From: Rhizosphaericola mali
GTDB taxonomy: Bacteria; Bacteroidota; Bacteroidia; Chitinophagales; Chitinophagaceae
Assembly (NCBI RefSeq): GCF_004337365.2
Contig: NZ_CP044016.1
Coordinates: 2,604,001-2,668,000 of the forward strand
Direction: 5' to 3'
DNA length: 64,000 bases
Part shown: piece by piece, positions 28,820-38,025 of the stretch
Layout: every line of letters begins with the position of its first letter
How positions within the stretch are numbered: the first letter of the stretch is position 1
Notes under the pieces: generated by a model
What the model saw: only the letters and a program-made list of their open reading frames with translations
What the model was told of the DNA's origin: nothing
Database searches by the model: none
Position numbers and translations under genes: made by a program

Positions 28820-30334
28820 ATGAAAAAAATAGTCTTATTATTCTTAATCTTCGTTCAGTTTAAAGCCTATTCTCAAAGCGCTAAAATCAATTTTGCGGAA
28901 TTGGATCTTTATGCGCAGGAACTGATGAAAGAATTCAATGTACCTGGAATGGCTTATGCTGTTGTGAGAAATGATTCTATCGTATATGCAAAAGGTTTCG
29001 GTGTAAGAGAATTCAACAAAAAAGCTACGGTTGATGCCGAAACGGCTTCTGGAATTGGTTCCATTTCTAAATCTTTTACTGCATTAACATTGGGGATTCT
29101 GGTGGGTCAAGGAAAACTTAATTGGGACGATAAAGTCCGAAAATATCTACCCGATTTCGAACTATACGATCCTTATGTTTCAGAAAATTTTACCATTCGT
29201 GATTTACTCACACACAGAAGCGGTTTGAAGCAAGTCAGTGGTGGAATGCTTTTGGCACATTCCGATTTATCGAGAGAAGAGATTGTAAAACAATTGAAAT
29301 ATTTAAAGCCTGTTTCGGGTTTTAGAGACAAACCGGCGTACCAAAATGTCATGTATCTAGTAGCCAGCGAAATCGTTAAAGTGGTAAGTGGTATGTCGTG
29401 GGACGAATTTTTAAAGCAAAACGTCTTCGAAAAACTGGACATGAAAAGCAGCTCTTCCTTATTTACACAACGAGAAGCGACCATCAATCGTGCGCACCCA
29501 CACGTGTCAAACAGCAAAGGCGAATTGCAAGAAATAGTGCATGAAAAAGGGAACAATGTAGCGCCTTTGGGGTTTGTCTTTTCTTCGGTCAACGATATGG
29601 GGAATTATATGCGAATGTTGCTGAATGATGGCAAATTTGAAGGCAAAGAAATCATTGCAAAATCCGCATTGGACGAGATTTTTACACCACAAATTCATTT
29701 CCCTGTCTTTCCTATTCACAATGAATTCACTTCTTACGGATTTGGTTGGTGGCTGACGCCCGCAAAAGGACATAAAATTATAGACCACAGTGGCGGACTA
29801 GATGGCATGACAGCCAATCTTGTGATGATAAAAGATCTGAATATCGGAATTATTGCAACTTGTAATACAGACAATTCAGCGCCGCTTTTACTGACTTGGA
29901 AATTGTTAGAACAAGTAATAAATGATTCGTCATACAATGTTCACGATAGAATTTTGAACAGTTTTAAAAAAAGGAATACGAAAAAACAAGAATATTGGTC
30001 CAAAATGGAAAATCTGAGGGTAAAAAATACCAAACCATCTTTTGATTTGAATGTGTATGCAGGCACTTATCATGACAATTTAATTGGTGATATTTACGTA
30101 AAACAGAATAACAATAATCTCGAAATTATCTTCCCAAATAATGACATTTTCCATGGTAAATTGAGTCATTGGCAATACGATACATTTTTGGTGGATTGGA
30201 ATGACATCCGCATTCCGAATGGTTTTATCACTTTTAATTCCAACATCAACAGAGAAATTACAGGCATCACCATAGAAGAACAAAATCTATTGGATGTAGA
30301 TTTTACAGAACTCGATATTAAGAAATTGAAATAA
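28820..30334 (+). CDS. Secreted serine hydrolase, S12 / class C beta-lactamase fold (paralogue 2)
   Basis: 504 residues from the ATG at 28820. An upstream TTG at 28808 overlaps the relic gene and is not preferred. The signal peptide ends near AYSQS. The triad motifs are SISK (Ser about 81), YQN (about 173) and HSGGLDGM (about 322). The C-terminal 150 residues form a smaller DUF3471-like domain. It is close to the third copy just downstream (shared segments around KPVS-FR, LVA-E, VSGMSW-EF and GGLDGM), so the two look like a tandem pair. Likely substrates are D-amino peptides or esters. Not proven to be a beta-lactamase. Confidence 0.87.
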   Translation: MKKIVLLFLIFVQFKAYSQSAKINFAELDLYAQELMKEFNVPGMAYAVVRNDSIVYAKGFGVREFNKKATVDAETASGIGSISKSFTALTLGILVGQGKLNWDDKVRKYLPDFELYDPYVSENFTIRDLLTHRSGLKQVSGGMLLAHSDLSREEIVKQLKYLKPVSGFRDKPAYQNVMYLVASEIVKVVSGMSWDEFLKQNVFEKLDMKSSSSLFTQREATINRAHPHVSNSKGELQEIVHEKGNNVAPLGFVFSSVNDMGNYMRMLLNDGKFEGKEIIAKSALDEIFTPQIHFPVFPIHNEFTSYGFGWWLTPAKGHKIIDHSGGLDGMTANLVMIKDLNIGIIATCNTDNSAPLLLTWKLLEQVINDSSYNVHDRILNSFKKRNTKKQEYWSKMENLRVKNTKPSFDLNVYAGTYHDNLIGDIYVKQNNNNLEIIFPNNDIFHGKLSHWQYDTFLVDWNDIRIPNGFITFNSNINREITGITIEEQNLLDVDFTELDIKKLK

Positions 30335-30411
30335 ATCAATATGAAGCATCAATTAACAACAATTGGTAAATTGGCACCTAAAAATAAATACTTAAAATAA
30401 ATCAATATGAA
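30329..30411 (+). repeat. 17-bp direct repeat around the gap between two S12 genes
   Basis: AAATAAATCAATATGAA occurs at 30329-30345 and again at 30395-30411. The first copy covers the end of one S12 gene; the second covers the start of the next. The repeat looks like a scar of tandem duplication or partial deletion. Confidence 0.8.
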
Positions 30412-31969
30412 AATAAAACTACTATTCACTATCGCATTTATTATTGCGTTACTCAATGTTTCCAATGCGCAGATCACCACCCAAAAAATTGATTCGCTGA
30501 TGAATAAAGCGATGACCGAATTTAACGTAGTTGGTGCCTCCGTTGCTGTTATTGCTGATGGAAAAATTGTGCTGGAAAAAGGTTACGGTGTAAAATCGCT
30601 TACTACAAAAGAACCTGTTAATGAATATACTAATTTCCAGATTGCCTCCAACAGTAAAGCTTTTACGGCTACTGCGCTATCCATTTTGGTGGATGAAGGA
30701 AAAATAAAATGGGATGATAAAGTCATAACATATATTCCCGAATTTAAAATGTACAACGATTACGTCACACAAAATTTCATCATTGAGGATCTTTTATGCC
30801 ACAGAAGTGGGCTCGGTTTGGGCGCAGGCGACTTGATGGAGTTTCCGGCAGGCGGTGATTTTGGCATCGAGGATGTTCTCAAAAATTTACAATATTTCAA
30901 ACCTGTTTCTCCTTTCAGAACCAAATGGGATTATGACAATCAGCTTTATCTTGTTGCAGGAGAATTAATAAAAAGAGTTTCCGGAATGTCTTGGGAAGAA
31001 TTTATACAAACAAGAATTTTTAAACCATTACAGATGAAAAATTCTTATCCTGCCAATTCTTATATCAAGGATTTTTCTAACGTTGCAACACCGCACATCG
31101 TCAATCAAAAAGAAAAAAAAACTATCTCTCTTTACAATTTTAATAACAAAATAAATGGTGCTGCCGGTAGTATTTTTTCCAACGTGGACGATATGACAAA
31201 ATGGGTTCAGCTTCAATTGAATGGTGGAAAATATGGCGAAAAATCTGATAAAATATTATTTTCAAAAGAACGTCAAGATAAAATGTGGAAAATTCATACC
31301 GTGATGGATGCTGATTTCGACGAACGCTACAAAAGCCATTTTTCAGGCTATGGTTTAGGCTGGTTTTTAAATGATCAAAACGGAAATTTTGTAGTGGAGC
31401 ATACAGGAGGCTTGGACGGGATGCTATCAATTGTAAGAATGATTCCTGATAAAAAATTTGGGATAATCGTTCTTACAAATACACAAGACGGTGGCATCTA
31501 TCTCGACTATGCCATGGCAAATATACTCACAGACTACATTCTAAATGTGCCAAAAGAAGATTGGATTTCAAAGTATTCTTCAAGATTCAAAAACCGCTTA
31601 AAAGAAGGCGATTCTATTACAGAAAAAGTATGGAAAACGGTTGCTGATAACAAAAATGTGAAAATAAAAAATGAGGATTATATAGGCATCTATGAAGATA
31701 ACTGGTTTGGCAAATGCGAAATATTTATGAAAGGGAACAAATTATGGTTCAAGTCTTACCGCTCACCACAACTGAATGGAGAATTGCAATACTATAATGC
31801 CAATACATTCGCTATTTCTTGGGAATATCAAGGTTTTGATGCAGATGCATTTGCGATGTTTACTTTAGACGAAAACGGAAAAGCGCAAAGCATCAAAATG
31901 AAAGGAATTTCGCCCAATATCGATTTTAGTTTTGATTTTCAGGATTTGGATTTGAAGCGAATAAAATAG
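30407..31969 (+). CDS. Secreted serine hydrolase, S12 / class C beta-lactamase fold (paralogue 3)
   Basis: 520 residues with signal peptide (ending near SNAQI). The active-site motifs are SNSK (Ser about 82), YDN (about 174) and HTGGLDGM (about 331). A C-terminal domain of about 130 residues of DUF3471 type follows, with GIYEDNWFGKCEIF. It is the last gene of the plus-strand hydrolase island. The next gene is on the minus strand and is followed by its own terminator. Intact by eye. Same substrate caveat as for its paralogues. Confidence 0.88.
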   Translation: MKIKLLFTIAFIIALLNVSNAQITTQKIDSLMNKAMTEFNVVGASVAVIADGKIVLEKGYGVKSLTTKEPVNEYTNFQIASNSKAFTATALSILVDEGKIKWDDKVITYIPEFKMYNDYVTQNFIIEDLLCHRSGLGLGAGDLMEFPAGGDFGIEDVLKNLQYFKPVSPFRTKWDYDNQLYLVAGELIKRVSGMSWEEFIQTRIFKPLQMKNSYPANSYIKDFSNVATPHIVNQKEKKTISLYNFNNKINGAAGSIFSNVDDMTKWVQLQLNGGKYGEKSDKILFSKERQDKMWKIHTVMDADFDERYKSHFSGYGLGWFLNDQNGNFVVEHTGGLDGMLSIVRMIPDKKFGIIVLTNTQDGGIYLDYAMANILTDYILNVPKEDWISKYSSRFKNRLKEGDSITEKVWKTVADNKNVKIKNEDYIGIYEDNWFGKCEIFMKGNKLWFKSYRSPQLNGELQYYNANTFAISWEYQGFDADAFAMFTLDENGKAQSIKMKGISPNIDFSFDFQDLDLKRIK

Positions 31970-32130
31970 AATTCAAAAATGAAAATTGCCATCTCTAAAA
32001 CGCCGATTATCTTTATATTTTCGAGGCTATTTTTTTTCCAGAATTAAAAACAACAAAGTAAAAGTATATAAATTCGATTGGGATAAATAGTGTTTGGCAA
32101 TATTCATATATTGTAAAAAAAGCCAATTCA

Positions 32131-32165
32131 AAAAAAATACGGGGGATAATATTTATTCCCCATAT
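32131..32165 (-). terminator. Terminator after the propeller lipoprotein gene
   Basis: On the minus strand GGGGAATA faces TATCCCCC, with extra AAATA/TATTT pairing outside and then a run of seven T. It lies 5-40 bp after the stop at 32170. Confidence 0.75.
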
Positions 32166-32169
32166 TTAT

Positions 32170-33339
32170 TTACTTATATGTTATAAAATTGGTTGTATCA
32201 CGATAATATACACCGCTCATAGTACTTACAAATACATGCCTGCCTGCTTGTGATACACTTGTAATAAGATTGGTATTTAGACCTGAATTATCCAACTCTT
32301 TTGTTGTTAAAGTGTTTCCGTTTAATGTGAATTCAAATAATTGAGCATTATAAATACCAATAGTTTTTCCACCTACATACCCAAATCTCAAAAATGGAAG
32401 ATTCGAATTAATACCATTGCTAAAAATATGCCATGTAGCACCATTATCCTCCGATACGGTCAAGGAACTCTGATCATCTCCAATAGCAAATATATATTTG
32501 CCAATGGTAAACATTGAAACTACATCATCTAATTTAATACTTGCATTTGTTAGATCCTTATAAACCCCATTTTCATTAATTCTAAAAATTTTCGGTCCCA
32601 TTAAGAGATATGTATATCCATAAAATGAGTATGTAAATGGCCTCGCACCATTTAAAGCGCCATATTTACCAAGAGAAAAAGATAATGCTTTTTGATTATT
32701 CAAAATTGGAATACCCTGCCAATCAAAATTTAAAGTTAGTAATACACTTTTCAATGTGTCATTGTGTGCAGTATCAGATGAGTACGTGTAACTATATAAA
32801 AAACTAGAATCATTGACAAATGAAATCGCATTCCAATTATAACCAATATAACCATAACCGTAATTTTCCGTCTGCGTTGGTGTTGGGCTATTAAATTGAT
32901 AATTTCCAGACACAGCATGTCGTACACCATAAGCTCTCAACCCAGTCGGATTTATTCCTACATAAAGTAATTTGGACAAATAAGGTCTTACGTAATATGT
33001 ATTCCCTGAATAGGTAGCTCCCCAGATGGTATAATAATTACTTATTGCTGTTGACAATTCACCTTTGCCTAACAAATCGTAAAAAGAGCTATTACCATTT
33101 ACGATTCTTAAAAATTCATTATTTGCAAATAAAGCTTCAGAATCACTGATCGCTAAACTATTTAGTTGAATTTTTTGTGCAAATTGAAAAGTTGAGTCCA
33201 AATGCCAACTATTCAAACTAGAACTATCAACATATTGTATTTTATCGACTTCTTTTCGACAAGAAGAGAACACAGACAATAAAATTAATAACACAAAAGC
33301 AAATCCACAAAACTTTTGGATGATTTTAGAGTAATTCAT
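32170..33339 (-). CDS. Propeller-type lipoprotein with an Asp-box repeat, function unknown
   Basis: 389 residues from the ATG at 33339 (an upstream TTG two codons earlier is less likely). A long hydrophobic leader ends in the lipobox FSSC, giving a lipoprotein. Downstream the sequence alternates short beta strands, with an Asp-box SEDNGATW and repeated G-x-x-x-Y-x-F motifs suggestive of a beta propeller. No catalytic sialidase residues were recognised. It has its own -7 promoter element and terminator, so it is monocistronic. It borders the hydrolase island but is on the other strand. Confidence 0.7.
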   Translation of the reverse strand: MNYSKIIQKFCGFAFVLLILLSVFSSCRKEVDKIQYVDSSSLNSWHLDSTFQFAQKIQLNSLAISDSEALFANNEFLRIVNGNSSFYDLLGKGELSTAISNYYTIWGATYSGNTYYVRPYLSKLLYVGINPTGLRAYGVRHAVSGNYQFNSPTPTQTENYGYGYIGYNWNAISFVNDSSFLYSYTYSSDTAHNDTLKSVLLTLNFDWQGIPILNNQKALSFSLGKYGALNGARPFTYSFYGYTYLLMGPKIFRINENGVYKDLTNASIKLDDVVSMFTIGKYIFAIGDDQSSLTVSEDNGATWHIFSNGINSNLPFLRFGYVGGKTIGIYNAQLFEFTLNGNTLTTKELDNSGLNTNLITSVSQAGRHVFVSTMSGVYYRDTTNFITYK

Positions 33340-33366
33340 AGTCAATCTAAATAGGTTTTATAAAAT

Positions 33367-33374
33367 CAAATCTA
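33367..33374 (-). promoter_or_regulatory. Bacteroidota -7 element (TAGATTTG) of the propeller lipoprotein gene
   Basis: An exact TAnnTTTG on the minus strand, 27 bp ahead of the ATG at 33339. It lies just after the terminator hairpin of the gmd-fcl unit. No clear -33 TTG. Confidence 0.55.
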
Positions 33375-33391
33375 CTATATTTTAAAAATAA

Positions 33392-33432
33392 AAATAGGAT
33401 AAAGCATACATAGTTATGCAATTATCCTATTT
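33392..33432 (-). terminator. Terminator of the fcl-gmd transcript
   Basis: AAATAGGATAA pairs with TTATCCTATTT, and the inner GCATA/TATGC extends the stem. On the minus strand a T-rich tail (TTTTTATTTTT) follows. It is about 110 bp after the gmd stop, beyond the S10 gene relic. Confidence 0.8.
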
Positions 33433-33451
33433 ATTTATAAAAAATTCGCTG

Positions 33452-33513
33452 TAATAAACTTAGCTACGTTATACGTTATCGTACAATTGTTTCAATAATT
33501 CATTTTATAGAAA
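33452..33513 (-). pseudogene. Degenerate copy of the 3' end of the S10 peptidase gene
   Basis: About 45 bases match 35930-35977, the last codons of the S10 carboxypeptidase gene, with four substitutions or so and a 6-7 bp insertion that introduces a stop. Translated on the minus strand it reads ELLKQLYDNV, where the intact gene reads ESLKQLHDNV. It lies between gmd and its terminator, so gmd-fcl is flanked by the intact gene and this relic. Confidence 0.8.
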
Positions 33514-33543
33514 ATTCCTTTTACCTAATGAATCAATAAAGTT

Positions 33544-34643
33544 TTATCCAGCTAATTGTTCCCAGCGTTGTACATGTTTATCTCTTTTTATTAATTCTAT
33601 ATCATTTGATACCATTTCCGCAACTAATTTTTGTAAGGTATATTCTGGCTCCCACCCTAACTTTGTTTTGGATTTTGTTGGATCACCAATTAACAATTCA
33701 ACTTCTGTTGGCCTAAAGTAAGCCGGATCTACAGCCAACACTTCTTGACCTATTTCCAATTGAAATGAAGGACTGTTACACGCTTTTACATATCCTTTTT
33801 CATTGACGCCTTCCCCTGTAAATTCTAACTCAATACCAATTTCTTCAAATGCCAAACGTACAAAATCCCTTACCTTCGTCGTCACTCCAGTTGCAATTAC
33901 AAAATCCTCTGCTGTCTCTTGTTGTAAAATGAGCCACATTGCTTTTACGTAATCCTTGGCATGCCCCAATCCCTTTTAGCATCCAAATTACCCAAAAATA
34001 ACTTTTCTTGTAAACCCAACCCTATCGCGGCAACAGCTCTTGTTATTTTTCTAGTCACAAATGTCTCACCTCTTCTCGGACTTTCATGGTTAAATAAAAT
34101 ACCATTACAGGCAAAGAGGTTATACGCTTCTCTATAATTTACGGTAATCCAATATCCATATAGTTTGGCTACTGCATAAGGACTCCTTGGATAAAATGGA
34201 GTTGTTTCTTTTTGCGGAACCTCTTGAACTAAGCCATATAATTCAGAAGTGGACGCTTGATATATTTTTGTTTTCTTTTCTAATCTTAATATTCTGATAG
34301 CTTCTAACAATCTCAACGTGCCTAATGCATCTGCATTTGCAGTATATTCTGGTGTATCAAAACTCACTTTCACATGACTCATTGCAGCCAAATTATATAT
34401 CTCATCAGGTTGAGTTTCTTGAATAATACGAATTAGGTTCGTGCTATCTGTCATATCTCCATAATGTAATTTTAACCTTAAATTTTCATCATGAGGATCT
34501 TGGTAAAGGTGATCAATTCTTTCGGTATTAAAAGAGGAGGCTCTCCTTTTGATACCATGTACCATATACCCCTTTTCCAAAAGTAGTTCAGCTAAATAAG
34601 CTCCATCTTGTCCAGTTATTCCAGTTATAATTGCGGTTTTCAT
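33544..34643 (-). pseudogene. gmd: GDP-mannose 4,6-dehydratase, frameshifted by one base
   Basis: First step from GDP-D-mannose to GDP-L-fucose. The N-terminal part (34643 to about 33965) has [10 protein letters not shown] (8-17), the catalytic TSE (132-134) and YAVAK (156-160). The C-terminal part continues in another frame from [10 protein letters not shown] to the stop at 33544. Relatives read [13 protein letters not shown] across the join. Here a run of four G (plus strand CCCC, 33964-33967) seems to lack one base. Restoring it gives about 366 residues, the normal length. It may be a real inactivation, a slippage-prone run or a sequencing error. It is transcribed after fcl. Confidence 0.9.
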
Positions 34644-34661
34644 ATTTTTAGTTTTTGTTTT

Positions 34662-35588
34662 TCAACGGTTTTTATACCAATTATAAGTTTTTTCAATTCC
34701 TTCCTTTAAATCAACTTTGGGTATCCATCCTAAATTATTCAGTTTTTGGCTGTCCATCAATTTTCGTGGGGTACCATCAGGCTTTGAGCTATCCCAGATA
34801 ATCTTTCCTGTATGTCCAACAATTTCTTGTACAATTTCTGCAAGATCTTTTATAGTAAGATCTGATCCAAATCCAACATTATATAAATAATCTGGCATCG
34901 AGTTTTCTAAAGAATATTTTACAGCCTCAGCTAAGTCATCAACGTATAAAAATTCTCTCAAAGGCTGACCACTTCCCCATAAAACAACATCTGCATTGTC
35001 TTGAGTTTTGGCATCATCAAATTTTCGTATCATAGCAGGCAATACATGCGAATTGTTTAGGTCAAAATTATCATTTATTCCATATAAGTTTGTCGGCATT
35101 AAACTTACATATTCCCTACCATATTGACTTTGTATTGCTTGACACGCCTTAACTCCTGCAATTTTAGCTATTGCATAGGCCTCATTTGTTGGTTCTAGAG
35201 AACTAGTTAATAAAGAATCTTCATGAATTGGTTGAGGCGCATATTTAGGGTATATACAAGAACTACCTAAAAATATAAGTTTGTTAATACCTAAATTAAA
35301 CGATGATTGTATTATATTATGCTGAATTATTATATTATCCATTAAAAACTCATAGGGATAAGTCTTATTCGCCATAATTCCACCTACTTTAGCTGCTGCG
35401 ACTATTACTGCTTCTGGCTTTAATTCATCTAAAAATACCGATACTGCATTTTGATTTCTTAAATCCAATTCCTGACTCGTTTTTCCATACAAGTTAGAGT
35501 AACCATTTTGTTCCAAACATCGCCATATTGCACTACCTACCATTCCTTTATGACCTGCAATATAAATTTTTGAATCTTTAGATATCAT
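34662..35588 (-). CDS. fcl: GDP-L-fucose synthase (epimerase/reductase)
   Basis: NADPH-dependent short-chain dehydrogenase that epimerises and reduces GDP-4-keto-6-deoxymannose to GDP-L-fucose in the cytoplasm. 308 residues. Visible motifs: GHKGMVGSA (12-20), GSSCIYP with the catalytic Ser near 109-110, and YAIAK (Tyr138, Lys142). The stretch MPTNLYG and the region ILWGSG-like VVLWGSGQPLREFL also fit. It is intact and lies 18 bp upstream of the frameshifted gmd in one transcript. It thus probably supplies fucose for surface glycans if gmd is functional or exists elsewhere. Confidence 0.95.
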   Translation of the reverse strand: MISKDSKIYIAGHKGMVGSAIWRCLEQNGYSNLYGKTSQELDLRNQNAVSVFLDELKPEAVIVAAAKVGGIMANKTYPYEFLMDNIIIQHNIIQSSFNLGINKLIFLGSSCIYPKYAPQPIHEDSLLTSSLEPTNEAYAIAKIAGVKACQAIQSQYGREYVSLMPTNLYGINDNFDLNNSHVLPAMIRKFDDAKTQDNADVVLWGSGQPLREFLYVDDLAEAVKYSLENSMPDYLYNVGFGSDLTIKDLAEIVQEIVGHTGKIIWDSSKPDGTPRKLMDSQKLNNLGWIPKVDLKEGIEKTYNWYKNR

Positions 35589-35915
35589 TTACTTTTTATT
35601 GAATGATTCGCTTTTTAACGTTTATGTTAGTTTCTTAAAATCTGCAACTCCTGTTTTTCAAAGGTATAAACGCTTTCACAGATAGAATATTATAAATACA
35701 CGGTGCCTATTTCATAGATTTAAGAAAAAGAATAATAAATTCAATTTATTGATTTAGAAAAATAAAAAATAGAGCTATTATCCTCTTTCTTAAAGACCAT
35801 AAAATAAAAAGCCATAATTAAAATACCTTCATTACAAACAATATTATCGTTATGAAATACTAAGTTGATCTGAAAAATATTTATATGAAATTGATATTTT
35901 TTTGTAAAAAATCAA
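35589..35915. other. 327-bp gap upstream of fcl and downstream of the S10 gene
   Basis: No gene seen. It contains the fcl promoter element (35659-35666) and a perfect A/T palindrome, AATAAATT-C-AATTTATT (35734-35750), which may be chance in such AT-rich DNA. No T-tailed hairpin was recognised for the S10 gene. Confidence 0.6.
35659..35666 (-). promoter_or_regulatory. Bacteroidota -7 element (TACCTTTG) of the fcl-gmd unit
   Basis: Exact TAnnTTTG on the minus strand, about 70 bp before the fcl ATG, which leaves a leader of about 60 nt. At the -33 distance only a weak TGTG is seen. Confidence 0.6.
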
Positions 35916-37472
35916 TTAATAATTTTCCTTAATAAACTTAGCCACGTTGTCGTGCAATTGTTTCAATGATTCATTATGCAAATACACCATGTGACCACAG
36001 AAATAGCGTGCATATTCAATATTTTTTTGCAATTCTGCAGGTATTGGTAAATGTTTCATTTCATATTCCCCTTCGAAATACGGAGTACCCAAATCATAAT
36101 AACCAGAATTTAACATCACTTTCATATCAGGATCATATACCATTGCTTGAGCCAAATCGTTCATCACATTAGGAAAACCGACAAAGCCATTTCGTTTAAA
36201 ATTCCAACGACCAACATCACCAAACGTTTTGAACTCCAAATCTTTTCCAAAATTCAAAGTAGTTCGTACATAGTTGTTATAAGTCGAGGTAAATGGCGCA
36301 TCAATATAGGATTCCATCGGATCATATTCTGCATATTCACTCAATGGATCAATTGCTTTACCAGAATATCTAGAATCCAAACGCCCTGTAATCTTACTAC
36401 TATCACCTAATAGTGTTTGTTCAAACTGAGGGCCGTTGATTTTCAAGTTTGCTTTTTTGATATAGTCTACGGGTAAGCCTGTATAATTATGAATTTTTTC
36501 AGCTATTTGATTAAAACTATTTGGATCCAAGTCTGCCCCTTTATTCAAAGCGGTTGCGTATTCACCCAACGCAAATTTTTCAACTTCCCTCAATAACGGT
36601 TCTAATTGTGGAGGATTATTGGGCAACTTTTTATGATACCATGCAGTCGCTGTATAAGAAGGTAAAACCAACTCAAATGGCAAACCATCACCAGGATTCT
36701 GTCCTGTAGTTTCTGTCATCAAACCATACGTCAATAATTGGGAAAGAAGAATTACACCATTCAAACCGATACCTTGTGATTGCAAATTGTTAGCAACTAC
36801 AGCAGAACGAAAAGTTCCATAACTTTCACCAAATAAATATTTAGGTGAATTCCAGCGATCAAATTCGGTGATAAATAATTTAATGAAATTAGTAAATGCT
36901 TTTCCATCTTGGTCAATTCCGAAGAAATCAGCAGGTGTACCTGCGCCACCCATTTCTTTGGTAATTACTTTTCCAAATCCTGTACCTGGAGCATCGATAA
37001 AAACTAAATCACTTACATCAAGCAAACTATAATCATTATTTACGGTGTAAAATGGAGCTCTAGTTCTCCCCTCTTCTTTTATAAATACTTTTTGAGGACC
37101 AAACGCCCCCATGTGCAACCACAATGTCGCGCTACCAGGACCTCCATTATATATAAAAGTGATTGGTCTTTTACTTTGATCTCCACCTTTCTTAGTGTAA
37201 ACGGTGTAAAACATGCTCAAAGTGGGCTCTCCTTCACTATTTTTCAATACTAAATTACCCGTCACCGCTTTATAGTCTATTACTTTTCCTTCCACAGTTA
37301 CAGAACCTTCTGTCACTGACTTATGCTCCTTTTTATAGTCAAAAGCAGAGGTATCAATGCTTTTAGGAACGGGAGGTTTTTCATTATTTGGACCATCTTT
37401 TTTAGCTGGTTTTTGTGCCTGAAGCACTACTATATTTGCCAATAGACAAACAGAAAGGAAAATTTTTCGCAT
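35916..37472 (-). CDS. S10-family serine carboxypeptidase-like secreted peptidase
   Basis: 518 residues with a signal peptide ending near LQAQK and a Pro/Lys-rich linker. Alpha/beta-hydrolase motifs: oxyanion segment NGGPGS (about 109-114), nucleophile FGESYG (Ser about 214), Asp in SGYYDLGTP (about 455) and His in CGHMVY (about 488). These match the serine carboxypeptidase family. It likely trims C-terminal residues of peptides outside the cytoplasm. It looks complete. A degraded copy of its last codons lies 2.4 kb away beyond gmd. Confidence 0.9.
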   Translation of the reverse strand: MRKIFLSVCLLANIVVLQAQKPAKKDGPNNEKPPVPKSIDTSAFDYKKEHKSVTEGSVTVEGKVIDYKAVTGNLVLKNSEGEPTLSMFYTVYTKKGGDQSKRPITFIYNGGPGSATLWLHMGAFGPQKVFIKEEGRTRAPFYTVNNDYSLLDVSDLVFIDAPGTGFGKVITKEMGGAGTPADFFGIDQDGKAFTNFIKLFITEFDRWNSPKYLFGESYGTFRSAVVANNLQSQGIGLNGVILLSQLLTYGLMTETTGQNPGDGLPFELVLPSYTATAWYHKKLPNNPPQLEPLLREVEKFALGEYATALNKGADLDPNSFNQIAEKIHNYTGLPVDYIKKANLKINGPQFEQTLLGDSSKITGRLDSRYSGKAIDPLSEYAEYDPMESYIDAPFTSTYNNYVRTTLNFGKDLEFKTFGDVGRWNFKRNGFVGFPNVMNDLAQAMVYDPDMKVMLNSGYYDLGTPYFEGEYEMKHLPIPAELQKNIEYARYFCGHMVYLHNESLKQLHDNVAKFIKENY

Positions 37473-37567
37473 AGTCTTAATTTTTAAAAGTGGTTTGAAG
37501 GTTTAGTAATCAATTTAGAAGAATACGGAATTGTTTAAGCTCGAAGATAATGATCGATATTTTTATT

Positions 37568-37948
37568 CTAGTCAATATCTTTATTTTCAATAAGTTCATC
37601 TTTTCTGAATTTCTTTTTGAAATAATAACTATATCCTGAAGAACTAGAATCTGAACAAGAAACAACATTTACAAGTTTCCACCCTTGAAATCCCATGTAA
37701 TTTAATGCATCGACAACTGAATTAAAATTTTTAATTCGACCCTCTTCATCATGTAATCTCTGAGGTGAAGCAAAAAAACGTCTGAATTGACCAAAATTAA
37801 TATCTATAGAAACTTTGTTACTCAATGCCTTTGGATGAGTATTCAATTCGCAATATTGCTCAACAAGTGTAGAGTCATCAATGATAACTTGAGCTTTGAT
37901 TGATTGGAAAACAATCATTAAAACTAAAATAGCTGATATTTTTTTCAT
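37568..37948 (-). CDS. Small exported protein, unknown function
   Basis: 126 residues starting with a clear signal peptide (MKKISAILVLMIVFQSIKAQ). The rest has a segment ALNYMGFQGWKLVNVV that resembles the DUF4177-like theme in which a Gly-Trp-Lys-Leu-Val strand follows an amphipathic helix, then an acidic-basic tail. No catalytic motif. It is probably a real gene because of the signal peptide and codon pattern. It stands alone between the S10 gene and tRNA-Ala. Confidence 0.65.
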   Translation of the reverse strand: MKKISAILVLMIVFQSIKAQVIIDDSTLVEQYCELNTHPKALSNKVSIDINFGQFRRFFASPQRLHDEEGRIKNFNSVVDALNYMGFQGWKLVNVVSCSDSSSSGYSYYFKKKFRKDELIENKDID

Positions 37949-38025
37949 AGTGCCTAGTTATTTTCTAAATATTATAAGAATACTAAATAAATTTTATCTA
38001 TTATTTAATTTTTGGAAATTAATTG

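Noticed and set aside
30341-30400. A 19-codon ORF between the two S12 genes
   Set aside because: It lies within the duplicated junction and looks like debris.
16735-31969. Calling the S12 proteins beta-lactamases and the island a resistance cassette
   Set aside because: The fold includes peptidases and esterases; nothing in the motifs proves beta-lactam hydrolysis.
31979-32047. A 22-codon ORF after the last S12 gene (starts MKIAISKTP)
   Set aside because: Too short and without a family, promoter or context, though it could be a vestige.
35734-35750. A/T palindrome in the gap before fcl as an operator
   Set aside because: Pure A/T palindromes of this size are expected by chance in such AT-rich DNA.
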